Part shown: positions 33,134 to 41,122 of the stretch, in pieces | Position numbering within the stretch: the first letter of the stretch is position 1 | How the letters are laid out: the number at the start of each line of letters is the position of its first letter | From: an uncultured Mycoplasmatota bacterium | Lineage (GTDB): Bacteria; Bacillota_I; Bacilli_A; RF39; UBA660 | Direction of reading: 5' to 3' | DNA: 41,666 nucleotides | NCBI GenBank assembly: GCA_946413985.1 | Contig: CAMKMS010000010.1 | Span: 1 to 41,666, forward strand | Position numbers and translations under genes: made by a program | The notes under the pieces: generated by a model | What the model was told of the DNA's origin: nothing | Database searches by the model: none | Seen by the model: only the letters and a program-made list of their open reading frames with translations

Positions 33134-33154
33134 TTCAATTATTTGTTGTATAAT
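33126..33154 (+). promoter_or_regulatory. tRNA-Arg promoter
   Basis: TTGAAT, 17 bases, TATAAT, 24 bases before the tRNA 5' end. The -35 overlaps the gerM stop. Confidence 0.75.
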
Positions 33155-33178
33155 CCAATATGTATCTGGGTTATACAT

Positions 33179-33287
<109 letters not shown>

Positions 33288-33346
33288 TTTTGTGATATAA
33301 AAATACTTCTAATATTTATTATCAATATCTTTGTGACATCAAAGTT

Positions 33347-33478
33347 TATAGTTTAAATAGCATGGTAAAGAGTAAAGATGAATTATTATATCTTTATACC
33401 ACTTAGTAAGATATAACAGCTTGAAAAAAAATATATATACATGATATGATATATACGAATAAGATATAGTTTAAATAG
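33347..33478 (+). repeat. 14-bp direct repeat pair in the unit 1 leader
   Basis: TATAGTTTAAATAG occurs at 33347-33360 and again at 33465-33478, bracketing the likely promoter of the unit 1 gene. The space between holds AT-rich sequence and no ORF. It may be a regulator or recombinase binding site. Confidence 0.55.
33421..33450 (+). promoter_or_regulatory. Promoter of the unit 1 gene
   Basis: TTGAAA, 18 bases, TATGAT with a TGA extension, 62 bases before the ATG at 33512. Confidence 0.55.
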
Positions 33479-33511
33479 TTGATTAAAGATAGATATTTTG
33501 GAGGAAATAAT

Positions 33512-35170
33512 ATGAGTATAAATTGTAACATTGTTAATCCTGATGAATTATCAGGGGAAACTGATATTTATTATTTGATATATCAATTTTTGCTTGAAAG
33601 AGAAGATAAAAAAAAATTTGTTGAAAAATTAGTTACTTATTTAAATAAAGAAGAAAGAACAAAAAAATTTAAAGATCCTATTAAAACTGGTAAAGCAATT
33701 TGTACAATAGTTAGTTTTTATAGTGAACCAAATACAAAACCATTTACAGATGAATATTTAAAAAAAGATTGTGATAATAAATTTGCAATAACCGTTTTTT
33801 TAAATACTAGTGGATGTTATGATTCATTTGAATCCAATAAAATAAAATATTATGTGCCTAAAAAGAATTTTTTTGATTATCTTAGCAAATTGGTTCATGA
33901 AATGAATATCTATATTGATTCAACTAAAATAATTCCGTTTTATAAAGATAACTATTTAGAAGATTTTTTTGATATTGAAAATAAAAGTATTGAAGAGATT
34001 AGTAAAAAATTACAGGACAAAAATAAAACAAATGATTTAGATAGTAATTCTAATCTTATTTCTGAAAAGCAAAATCTTATTCAATATATAAAAAAATTAA
34101 TTGAAATAGAAAGTGATATTTATTCTTTACAAAAAAGATATGATTTTTTGTTAGAACAATTATATCATTATTCATATTCAGATTTTATTATATCTGCTAG
34201 TTATTCTATATCAAAATATTATGTTGAAATAGACATGCTTGGGAATAAAATAATTGAATATGATAGCAGTAAACCAAATAAAAAATCATTTTTCAAAAAA
34301 ATAGAAAAACCAGTGTTTGACTGTGCTAAGCCTCTAAAACCATGCCTTAAAAAACCTAATTTTTTTAATAAAAAAAAGATTGAATTGTTTAATGCTCAAT
34401 TATTAAAACAATATGAATTGGAATGTAAAGAATATGATATTGCAAAAGAAAAATATAATACATTAATTCAAGAATATGAAAAAGAAGTTGATTGTATGGA
34501 AGAAACAGCAAATAAAGAGTATGAAAGTGAATTGAGTAGTATTAATAAAAAAATAAATGATATTAAAGAAAGAATAGATGCTATTAATAAAAAAATTGAG
34601 GAAATAAAAAAAGATCCAAAAACATTTATTAATAAAGCATTGGAAAAAGATGATAAGTATATTGAATCAAAGAAGATAGTATATGAAATGAATTATATTG
34701 TTGAATGTTTAGATAACGATATTAACATAAGAGAGCAATTATATAGTAAAAATATTATTTATGGAAAATATAGAAATCTTATTGCTTTATCAAGCTTTTT
34801 AGATTATTTACTATCTGGAAGGTGTGATAGCCTTGATGGGAAAGAAGGAGCATATAATATTTATGAACAGGAATCAAGGACAGATGTTATTATAAATAAA
34901 ATGGATGTAATTATTGATAAATTGGATGAAATATCTAAAAATCAATACTATTTATATAGTGAATTATGTGAAGTAAATAATTCTTTACATAGTATTGAAA
35001 ATTTATTATTAGTTAATGATTTGTTGCAAACAGTCCAAATAATTGAATTATCAAAAATAATTGATAATACTGATAAGATAGCATATAATTCGAGAGTAGC
35101 AGCATATTATGCTGAAAAAATAGCTCATTACACTGAAGCATTAACATATTTAAAACTATTGAATGGATAA
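33512..35170 (+). CDS. Large coiled-coil protein of unknown function (unit 1 cargo)
   Basis: A 552-residue protein, not recognised. The N-terminal 150 residues are globular (TDIYYLIYQFLLERED, AICTIVSFYSEPN, KFAITVFLNTSG). A Lys/Pro-rich linker with KPLKPCLKKP lies near residue 285, a long Glu/Lys/Ile coiled coil spans about 300-385, and a helical C-terminus ends in NTDKIAYNSRVAAYYAEKIA. There is no signal peptide or clear membrane helix. The start at 33512 follows GGAGG; an upstream in-frame ATG at 33479 has no ribosome site. It is the only gene of its cassette, which makes it candidate cargo such as defence or stress; no motif proves this. Confidence 0.7.
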   Translation: MSINCNIVNPDELSGETDIYYLIYQFLLEREDKKKFVEKLVTYLNKEERTKKFKDPIKTGKAICTIVSFYSEPNTKPFTDEYLKKDCDNKFAITVFLNTSGCYDSFESNKIKYYVPKKNFFDYLSKLVHEMNIYIDSTKIIPFYKDNYLEDFFDIENKSIEEISKKLQDKNKTNDLDSNSNLISEKQNLIQYIKKLIEIESDIYSLQKRYDFLLEQLYHYSYSDFIISASYSISKYYVEIDMLGNKIIEYDSSKPNKKSFFKKIEKPVFDCAKPLKPCLKKPNFFNKKKIELFNAQLLKQYELECKEYDIAKEKYNTLIQEYEKEVDCMEETANKEYESELSSINKKINDIKERIDAINKKIEEIKKDPKTFINKALEKDDKYIESKKIVYEMNYIVECLDNDINIREQLYSKNIIYGKYRNLIALSSFLDYLLSGRCDSLDGKEGAYNIYEQESRTDVIINKMDVIIDKLDEISKNQYYLYSELCEVNNSLHSIENLLLVNDLLQTVQIIELSKIIDNTDKIAYNSRVAAYYAEKIAHYTEALTYLKLLNG

Positions 35171-35181
35171 ATAGAATGTTA

Positions 35182-35287
35182 TTATGGCGACAATTTATGG
35201 CGACATATCATTTTGCCTAAAAGTATGTGTTATAAAACACTTATAATATAAGGACATAATAACTATTAGTTTCATGACTACACACAT
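35182..35287 (+). other. Conserved right end of unit 1
   Basis: TTATGGCGACA occurs twice on a 13-bp period (35182-35192, 35195-35205), followed by AT-rich DNA with TATAAAACAC and ATAATATAAGG, up to the tRNA fragment at 35288. The second GGCGAC ends 84 bases before the fragment. The same layout at the same distance is at 39857-39961. Confidence 0.7.
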
Positions 35288-35375
35288 CTTCTAAGGCGTC
35301 GGTCAAGAGTTCGAATCCCTTCCGGGACACCATTTATGAAAAGAAACTAGCGAAAGCTAGTTTTTTTGTTTTATA
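35288..35375 (+). repeat. Repeat copy B: tRNA-Arg 3' fragment plus terminator
   Basis: 45 bases identical to the 3' part of tRNA-Arg(TCT) (33211-33255), including CCA, followed by a near-identical tail and the hairpin AAACTAGC, GAAA, GCTAGTTT (35344-35363) with T run, up to GTTTTATA. There is no 5' tRNA half, so it is not a working tRNA. Candidate attachment site. Confidence 0.92.
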
Positions 35376-35442
35376 TAACGAACATCTGTATTATCTTGCG
35401 GTGGGGGGTAACTTATTATATAATGAAAATGTAGGAGGATTT

Positions 35443-36258
35443 ATGAAAAGTGAAAAATTAAGATTAAAAATAATTTTTATTATTGGATGGGGAATTTTGG
35501 CTTTAGCTTTCTTAATTAATATTTTTACATGCGGTTATTCTAAATATAAGAAAGCACAAGATTATGCTGTTAACTTGATGCTAGATATTACTCATGAATA
35601 TGATGATTATATGAGTGATAGAACAAAAATGATTCATGAAATGTACTTATATTTTACTATTCCACCACAGGATATAAATATTAATGGATATCACATTGAT
35701 AGAAGTGAAGAAAGATATAGTATTTTAAAATTAAATGAATCAATGGCTGAAATGGTTAAGGAAGAAGGATTAGGAGAAGCATTTCATGTTGATTATTATT
35801 ACAAATATACTAGTTTTTCTGGGTATTATTTTTCTCACAACACATTTTTACCAATCTACATACCTATATTTTTAGTTTATTTATTATTAAATATATTTTA
35901 TGTATTAAGTAGGAAAGTGAGTATTGATGTAAGTAACGAAAAAATAAATTATAAAAAAAGTTTTAAAAGAAATAAAGAATTTATGATTAAAGATGTCACC
36001 AGTGTTGAAAATACGTTTTTAAAGGGAATTAAAATTAAAGGAAACTCAATTAAAGCATTTACTTTGCTTGTAAAAAACAACAAGGAATTAAAAGATTATA
36101 TTATGAATTTAGTAGAAAAAAATGTACCTAAAATGGTAAAAACGAATTCAGATACAAGTGATGCAGACAAATTATTAAAGTATAAAAAATTATTAGATTC
36201 AGGCGCTATTACTGAAGAAGAGTATAATAAGAAAAAAGAAGAAATATTGAAATTATAA
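35443..36258 (+). CDS. Membrane protein with C-terminal SHOCT motif (unit 2 cargo)
   Basis: A 271-residue protein with two membrane helices (about residues 9-28 and 145-165). The loop between them is probably outside, a basic domain follows (VSIDVSNEKINYKKSFKRNK ... VTSVENTFLKGIKIKG) that resembles bacterial PH-like domains, and the C-terminus has a SHOCT motif (LLKYKKLLDSGAITEEEYNK). SHOCT motifs mediate protein contacts. GTAGGAGG precedes the ATG. The function is unknown. Confidence 0.7.
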   Translation: MKSEKLRLKIIFIIGWGILALAFLINIFTCGYSKYKKAQDYAVNLMLDITHEYDDYMSDRTKMIHEMYLYFTIPPQDININGYHIDRSEERYSILKLNESMAEMVKEEGLGEAFHVDYYYKYTSFSGYYFSHNTFLPIYIPIFLVYLLLNIFYVLSRKVSIDVSNEKINYKKSFKRNKEFMIKDVTSVENTFLKGIKIKGNSIKAFTLLVKNNKELKDYIMNLVEKNVPKMVKTNSDTSDADKLLKYKKLLDSGAITEEEYNKKKEEILKL

Positions 36259-36308
36259 ATTGATTTGATGTTTTGAAATTACAAAGATAATAGCAAGTTT
36301 ATTGTTTC

Positions 36309-36400
36309 GATTTACGGTGCCTTATCATTTTTTTACAAGAACTTTCAATAATACTAGAAAAACTATGTAAAATTAATTTATTATTTTGAATAATTGGTAT
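36309..36400 (+). other. Divergent right end of unit 2
   Basis: CGATTTACGGTGCCTTATCATTTTTT followed by AT-rich DNA up to the tRNA fragment at 36401. It resembles the ends of units 1 and 3 (TTTATGGCGxC..TxTC.TTTT) but with fewer matches and a spacing shorter by about five bases; the first repeat of the pair is not recognisable. Confidence 0.4.
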
Positions 36401-36486
36401 TTCTAAGGCGTCGGTCAAGAGTTCGAATCCCTTCAGGGACACCATTATGAAAAGAAACTAGCGAAAGCTAGTTTTTTTGTTTTATA
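36401..36486 (+). repeat. Repeat copy C: tRNA-Arg 3' fragment plus terminator
   Basis: 44 bases matching 33212-33255 with one substitution (CCCTTCAGGG instead of CCCTTCCGGG), ending in CCA at 36444. The tail and hairpin (36455-36474, GAAA loop) are as in copy B, to GTTTTATA. Confidence 0.92.
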
Positions 36487-36585
36487 ACAATGATATATGA
36501 TATAATTAAATCGAAAATTATCTTTTTTTAATATAATCCAATTTTTTGATTATTAAAAATTATGATATTTTATTGATATATACAA

Positions 36586-36594
36586 TGATATAAT
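36586..36594 (+). promoter_or_regulatory. Extended -10 promoter of the tetR gene
   Basis: TGATATAAT stands 25 bases before the TTG at 36620. A second TGATATAAT is at 36498-36506 in a similar context (ACAATGATATA before each), so a duplicated promoter or operator is possible. Confidence 0.5.
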
Positions 36595-36619
36595 AATTAA
36601 TGAAATGGAGATGTTTATT

Positions 36620-37189
36620 TTGAAAGAAAAGATAATTAAAGAAACTTTAAACTTATTAAATACAAAAACATTTGATAAAATTACTATTAAAGATATTACA
36701 GACAATCTAAACATATCTAGACAAGCATTTTATTATCATTTTAATGATTTATACGAAGTAGTTGAAACAATATGCACAGATTCATATAAAATGGTTACTA
36801 ATACTTATACAGATTTAGAAGATTGGAAGTATGTTTATTTATATATTCTTAGATTGATATATACTCATAAAGATGTAGTATCAAATATATATAAGACAAT
36901 TGAAAGAGAGTATGTTGATAACTTTTTATATAATTCATTATTTCCTTATGTAGAAAATGTTATTATTAAGCAATCAAAAAATTTAAATGTAGAAAAGAAA
37001 GATATTGATTTTATTTCTAAATACTTTACATTATCGTTTATTGCAATAACATCAGATTGGATAAAAAATGGTATGAAAGAAAAACCTGAATTATTAGTTA
37101 GAAATGTATACTTAATAATTAATAATGATTTTAAAAAAGCATTAAATAATTTTGAAAAGAATAATAAAAAAGTTGACATATTGATATAA
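36620..37189 (+). CDS. TetR/AcrR-family transcriptional regulator (unit 3)
   Basis: A 189-residue TetR-family protein. The N-terminal helix-turn-helix (TIKDITDNLNISRQAFYYHF NDLYEV region) is typical; the C-terminal ligand domain is divergent and resembles the TetR_C_33/DhaS-like group with a WIKNGM segment. The start is TTG at 36620 with TGGAG nine bases upstream; in-frame ATGs at 36605 and 36611 overlap that site. It probably controls the two downstream genes, although a terminator lies between. Confidence 0.85.
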   Translation: MKEKIIKETLNLLNTKTFDKITIKDITDNLNISRQAFYYHFNDLYEVVETICTDSYKMVTNTYTDLEDWKYVYLYILRLIYTHKDVVSNIYKTIEREYVDNFLYNSLFPYVENVIIKQSKNLNVEKKDIDFISKYFTLSFIAITSDWIKNGMKEKPELLVRNVYLIINNDFKKALNNFEKNNKKVDILI

Positions 37190-37193
37190 ATGT

Positions 37194-37240
37194 AAAGATA
37201 ATTTTGATATAGTAAGTCTACTATCTATTGTCTTTTTTTT
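37194..37240 (+). terminator. Terminator after tetR
   Basis: AAAGATAAT pairs with ATTGTCTTT (9 bp, one T-G) around a partly structured loop, then eight T residues. Confidence 0.6.
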
Positions 37241-37272
37241 TATGTAATTTAAAATTATTATTGGTGGTAGTA

Positions 37273-38019
37273 ATGAATTTAGATGAATACTTAATGAAAG
37301 AATTAAATATTTCAAAAAAAGAAGCGTATCAAATATCTTATGCAGTAAATAAATATACAAAAGAAAAAAAGAAGATAAAACTTAATATCAAATTACCAAA
37401 TTATACTGTAGGTGAAGAAATTTTTAATTCTATTTCTCATGGAATAGGAGCAATATTATCAATTGTGGCTTTAATTTTGATGGTTGTAAAAGCACATGGT
37501 ATATTGCCTGAAACTACAGTAACTCTTTTTGGATGTGCAATGATTATTTTATATACAATATCATGTATATATCACGCTTTATCTCCAGCTTTAGAAGGGA
37601 AAAAAGTTTTGAGAGTAATTGACCATTGCAATGTTTTCTTATTAGTTTATGGAACTTATATTCCTATAGCATTGATTGGTGTAGGTGGAATTAAAGGGTT
37701 AATTCTTTTTATTATAATTTCAATAGTAACTTTGATTGGTATAATTTTAACGTCTGTAAAAATAGACAAGACTCAAGTGTTACAGGTAATATGTCACTTA
37801 ATAAATGGATGGGGAGTGTTAGTTGTAATTCCTTCTTTAATTGATTCTTTAGGAGTAATTGGTGTCTTATTTCTAGTTATTGGTGGAATTATGTATAGTA
37901 TTGGTTCTTTATTGTATGCAATTGGAAGAAAAAGAAAATATATGCATAGTGTATTTCATGTGTTTTGCCTATTAGGCACATTATTTCACTTTTTATGTGT
38001 TTATTTATTTTTATTATAA
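37273..38019 (+). CDS. Hemolysin III/PAQR-family membrane protein (unit 3)
   Basis: A 248-residue protein with about seven membrane helices. EEIFNSISHGIGA, IYHAL, RVIDHCNVFLLVYGTY and the final HSVFHVFCLLGTLFHFL provide the conserved His/Asp metal site of the HlyIII/PAQR (CREST) superfamily. Such proteins are related to lipid hydrolases and adiponectin receptors; hemolysis is shown for few. GGTGG precedes the ATG at 37273; the longer upstream frame lacks a ribosome site. The ligase follows after 29 bases, so a lipid-related joint role is plausible. Confidence 0.85.
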   Translation: MNLDEYLMKELNISKKEAYQISYAVNKYTKEKKKIKLNIKLPNYTVGEEIFNSISHGIGAILSIVALILMVVKAHGILPETTVTLFGCAMIILYTISCIYHALSPALEGKKVLRVIDHCNVFLLVYGTYIPIALIGVGGIKGLILFIIISIVTLIGIILTSVKIDKTQVLQVICHLINGWGVLVVIPSLIDSLGVIGVLFLVIGGIMYSIGSLLYAIGRKRKYMHSVFHVFCLLGTLFHFLCVYLFLL

Positions 38020-38048
38020 TGTCATATGATTTATAAAAGGAGGACAAT

Positions 38049-39821
38049 ATGAGTATATTTGATATGAAATTATTTAAATTTTTGGGATATAAGAAAAAAC
38101 CAAAGGCACCTTGGAGTAAATATTATAAGAAAGAAGAAATGAATTTGGAAATACCTGACATTTCTATGTATCAAGCTTTCCATGATAATATTTATATGCA
38201 TCCAAATAGTATAGCTATTTCATATTTTGGTACTAAAATCACATTTCTTGAACTTGATAATATGATAAATGAATGTTATCTATCATTTCTAAAAAGTGGT
38301 ATTAGGAAAAATGATGTAGTAACTATATGTATGCCTAATACACCAGAAGCAATTGTTGCAGTTTTTGCATTAAACAAAATTGGTGCCATAGCAAATATGG
38401 TTCATCCACTATTAAGTGAAAATGAAATAAAACATAGTATTATTTCAACAGGTAGTGTAATGCTTGTATTAATAGATATGGATTATTCAAAAATAAAGAA
38501 TATTATTGATGACACAGATGTTTATAGAATTATAGTAATAAGACCGAGCGATTCTATGCCTAAACTTATGAGATTAGGTTATAATGTTACTCAAGGAAGA
38601 AAAACTTCTCTTCCTAAGAAAAATGATAAGTATGTTTTTTGGAATGAATTTATAAAAGAGGGAAAACACTACATTCCAAAAAGTAATATAGAACACGTTG
38701 GTAAAAATGATCCATGTGTTATGCTTCATAGTGGAGGAACAACTGGTACTCCAAAAGAAATAGTATTATCAAATGGTAGTTTTACCGCTCTTGGTATGCA
38801 AGCTAAAATAGTTCTTCCTGATTTAAGTAGTGATGATACTTTCTTATCAATTATGCCTGTATTTCATGGATTTGGACTTGGTGCATGTGTTTTTGTTCCT
38901 TTATATTTGGGGTCAACTGCTATTTTAATTCCAAGATTTGATGCAAAAAAGTTTGACAAACTATTAACTAAACATAGACCATCTTTTGTAATTGGTGTTC
39001 CAACTCTTTTTGAGGCAATGACTAAAATTCATAAAAAAAGAAGTGATAAATTAAATTTGAATTTTTTAAAATATGTTATAACTGGTGGAGATAAATTGAA
39101 ACCAAAACAAGATGAAGAAATATCAAAATTTTTATCTGAACATGGTGCACATACTAGGTTAATCCAAGGATATGGTATGAGTGAATGTTTAGGGCCTATT
39201 TGTTTGGAAATAAAGTCAAATGTAACAGAAAGAAGTATTGGGATTCCTTTTCCAAGTTGCTATATGGGGATATTCGATTCTAATGATCAAGAACTACCAT
39301 ATGGAGAAGAAGGAGAAATATGCGTAAGTGGACCTAATTTAATGTTAGGTTATTATAGTAATGAAAAAGAAACAAATATTGCACTTCATATGCATAAAGA
39401 TGGAAATATTTGGTTACATTCTGGTGATTTAGGAACAATGAATAAAGATGGATTTATAACATATACTGGAAGAATTAAGAGAATGATTATTTCATCTGGT
39501 TATAATGTTTATCCTATTCAAATTGAAACATTAATCGAATCATGTGAAGAAGTTATGATTTGTAGTGTTGTAGGAATTCCTCATCCGTATAAAATTGAAG
39601 TACCAAAAGTATTTATTGTATTGAATGCAGGATATAAAAAGAGTGATAAATTAATTAAAAAGCTGAAAGAATTATGTAAAAAGAATTTACCTAAATATGC
39701 TCAACCATATGAATTTGAATTCAGAGAGTCATTACCTAAAACACTAATTGGTAAAGTTGATTTTAGAGCATTACAAAAAGAAAATAATGAAAGTCGAGTA
39801 ATTGATAAAGAGAATAAATAA
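38049..39821 (+). CDS. Acyl-CoA-synthetase-like adenylate-forming enzyme (unit 3)
   Basis: A 590-residue paralogue of the 1033-2787 enzyme. The P-loop region LHSGGTTGTPKEIVL is closer to consensus than in the first copy; GYGMSE, HSGDLG, GRIKRMI and the C-terminal KTLIGKVDF lysine region are all present. The two share the short N-terminal leader with a LysLys..Pro-Trp-x-Lys-Tyr/Phe-Tyr pattern and long identical blocks (GRIKRMI, SGYNVYP, GVPTLFEA). GGAGG precedes the ATG. The substrate is unknown; the nearby PAQR-type protein and TetR suggest regulated lipid or acyl metabolism. Confidence 0.87.
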   Translation: MSIFDMKLFKFLGYKKKPKAPWSKYYKKEEMNLEIPDISMYQAFHDNIYMHPNSIAISYFGTKITFLELDNMINECYLSFLKSGIRKNDVVTICMPNTPEAIVAVFALNKIGAIANMVHPLLSENEIKHSIISTGSVMLVLIDMDYSKIKNIIDDTDVYRIIVIRPSDSMPKLMRLGYNVTQGRKTSLPKKNDKYVFWNEFIKEGKHYIPKSNIEHVGKNDPCVMLHSGGTTGTPKEIVLSNGSFTALGMQAKIVLPDLSSDDTFLSIMPVFHGFGLGACVFVPLYLGSTAILIPRFDAKKFDKLLTKHRPSFVIGVPTLFEAMTKIHKKRSDKLNLNFLKYVITGGDKLKPKQDEEISKFLSEHGAHTRLIQGYGMSECLGPICLEIKSNVTERSIGIPFPSCYMGIFDSNDQELPYGEEGEICVSGPNLMLGYYSNEKETNIALHMHKDGNIWLHSGDLGTMNKDGFITYTGRIKRMIISSGYNVYPIQIETLIESCEEVMICSVVGIPHPYKIEVPKVFIVLNAGYKKSDKLIKKLKELCKKNLPKYAQPYEFEFRESLPKTLIGKVDFRALQKENNESRVIDKENK

Positions 39822-39856
39822 TTATAAAGAGTAAATTAAAAAAAAGAAATTCAAAC

Positions 39857-39961
39857 AATGGCGACATTTTATGGCGCCTTTTCTTTTCGTTCAATATTAT
39901 GCATTCTAAAACGCACATAAAATAAGGCTAGAATAAACATGGTAATAATAATCCCGAGTAT
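39857..39961 (+). other. Conserved right end of unit 3
   Basis: ATGGCGACA (39858) and ATGGCGCCT (39871) on a 13-bp period, then a T-rich tract, TCTAAAACGC and ATAAAATAAGG, up to the tRNA fragment at 39962. The second GGCG element ends 84 bases before the fragment, exactly as in unit 1, and the inner 32-base block matches unit 1 at 24 positions. This copy can also fold as a GGCG/CGCC hairpin with T tail and may end the ligase transcript. Confidence 0.7.
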
Positions 39962-40047
39962 CTTCTAAGGCGTCGGTCAAGAGTTCGAATCCCTTCTGGG
40001 ACACCATTATGAAAAGAAACTAGCGAAAGCTAGTTTTTTTGTTTATA
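39962..40047 (+). repeat. Repeat copy D: tRNA-Arg 3' fragment plus terminator
   Basis: 45 bases matching 33211-33255 with one substitution at the same place as in copy C (CCCTTCTGGG), ending in CCA at 40006. The tail and hairpin (40017-40036, GAAA loop) are as in copies B and C. Confidence 0.92.
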
Positions 40048-40154
40048 TAATAATGTCGATTTATGACTATTGATAACTCGGAATATAGTAAAAATACGAA
40101 CACTCAATTTTATGAAAAACATGGTAAAATAATAGTAGATAATTAATATTAAAT

Positions 40155-40187
40155 AACTCTCGATTAATTTCTTGTTTAAACTCTCGA
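40155..40187 (+). promoter_or_regulatory. Direct repeat AACTCTCGA upstream of the XRE gene
   Basis: AACTCTCGA at 40155-40163 and 40179-40187, 24 bases apart, just before the -35. A candidate operator for the downstream regulator. Confidence 0.45.
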
Positions 40188-40196
40188 AATATTTCC

Positions 40197-40225
40197 TTCA
40201 AAAATATATGGAAAAATTGTATGAT
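40197..40225 (+). promoter_or_regulatory. Promoter of the XRE gene
   Basis: TTCAAA, 17 bases, TATGAT, 24 bases before the ATG at 40249. Confidence 0.5.
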
Positions 40226-40248
40226 GTTTTGTGAAAGGAGAAGAATTT

Positions 40249-41094
40249 ATGAATCAAGAAAAAATTGGTAAATATATTCAAGAAAAAAGAAAAGAAAAAA
40301 AATTAACCCAATTAGAATTAGCTTCAAGATTAGGTGTTTCAGAAAAGACTGTAAGTAATTGGGAAAATGGAAGAAATATGCCTGATCTATCATTATTTAA
40401 TCCATTATGTGAAGAATTAGATATTTCTATTAATGAATTAATGAAAGGTGAAAAGATTGATAGTAATGATTATCAAAAAATTTTGGAAGAAAATATGGTA
40501 AATACTATCGATTACTCTAATAAAAACACAAATAAAAAAATTAAGAAAGTGACAATATTATTTATTTCATTATTTATATTAATTGTTGGATTTATATTTT
40601 TTAATAGTAGCAAACAAATGATAACAGAAATAGATAATTATCCTGTATATCAAGAAGTACATATTGATAATAAAATAATTGATACAACTCTGAAAGAATA
40701 TATTTTAGATAATATGTTAGTTGAAGAAAATGATAATTCAAAGAATTTTGTATCTTATGAAATATTTTCAATAGAACAAAGAAAAGAAAATGATTATTAT
40801 GTATATGCTTGGGTTCTAGAATCAACTTATGAAAGCGATGGAGAAGTTTTATATGAACAAAGTGCTTCTTCATATCCATGCAGATTTGAACTAAAGAAAG
40901 AAAATAATAATTATAAAGTAATAAATTCTGATGTTCCTAGAGATGGTAATTTGTATAATGAAGATTTAAAGATATATTTTCCAAAGTATGTAAGAGATAA
41001 AATGGAAAAATTGCACGATGGAAAAGATAGTATATTTAATAAATTAAATAATGAAAATATTAGACAAGCAAAAGAAAAATTTAATTTAAGTTAA
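40249..41094 (+). CDS. Membrane-anchored XRE-family regulator
   Basis: A 281-residue protein. An N-terminal XRE/Cro helix-turn-helix (residues about 9-60, LTQLELASRLGVSEKTVSNW) is followed by a linker, one membrane helix (about 101-118) and an extracytoplasmic domain of about 160 residues rich in Glu, Asn and Tyr. This fits a one-component sensor that binds DNA inside and senses outside. AAAGGAGAAG precedes the ATG. Two membrane proteins follow. It lies to the right of repeat D and may belong to a further unit or the original chromosome. Confidence 0.8.
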   Translation: MNQEKIGKYIQEKRKEKKLTQLELASRLGVSEKTVSNWENGRNMPDLSLFNPLCEELDISINELMKGEKIDSNDYQKILEENMVNTIDYSNKNTNKKIKKVTILFISLFILIVGFIFFNSSKQMITEIDNYPVYQEVHIDNKIIDTTLKEYILDNMLVEENDNSKNFVSYEIFSIEQRKENDYYVYAWVLESTYESDGEVLYEQSASSYPCRFELKKENNNYKVINSDVPRDGNLYNEDLKIYFPKYVRDKMEKLHDGKDSIFNKLNNENIRQAKEKFNLS

Positions 41095-41122
41095 AGCGGT
41101 ATATGTAAATGTAGGAGGCCAT

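Larger units (their letters stand above)
35288..36400 (+). mobile_element. Cargo unit 2 of the tRNA-Arg array (about 1.1 kb)
   Basis: The segment between repeat copies B and C. It holds one membrane protein gene (35443-36258) in tRNA orientation. There is no recombinase. It is the smallest unit, essentially one gene plus ends. Confidence 0.65.
36401..39961 (+). mobile_element. Cargo unit 3 of the tRNA-Arg array (about 3.6 kb)
   Basis: The segment between repeat copies C and D. It holds a TetR regulator, a hemolysin-III/PAQR protein and an acyl-CoA-ligase-like enzyme, all in tRNA orientation, and a conserved right end. There is no recombinase. Confidence 0.65.

Noticed and set aside
39857-39890. 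Right-end motif is only a terminator
   Set aside because: The unit 3 copy can fold as a GGCG/CGCC hairpin, but the unit 1 copy has the same elements as direct repeats that cannot pair, so termination alone does not explain the conservation. It may be an added role in unit 3.
35288-40006. Three further tRNA-Arg genes
   Set aside because: Copies B, C and D lack the acceptor 5' strand, D arm and 5' anticodon stem; upstream bases cannot restore a cloverleaf, so they are fragments, not genes.
40601-40879. Minus-strand ORF inside the XRE gene
   Set aside because: Antisense of a well-supported coding region, without a start signal.
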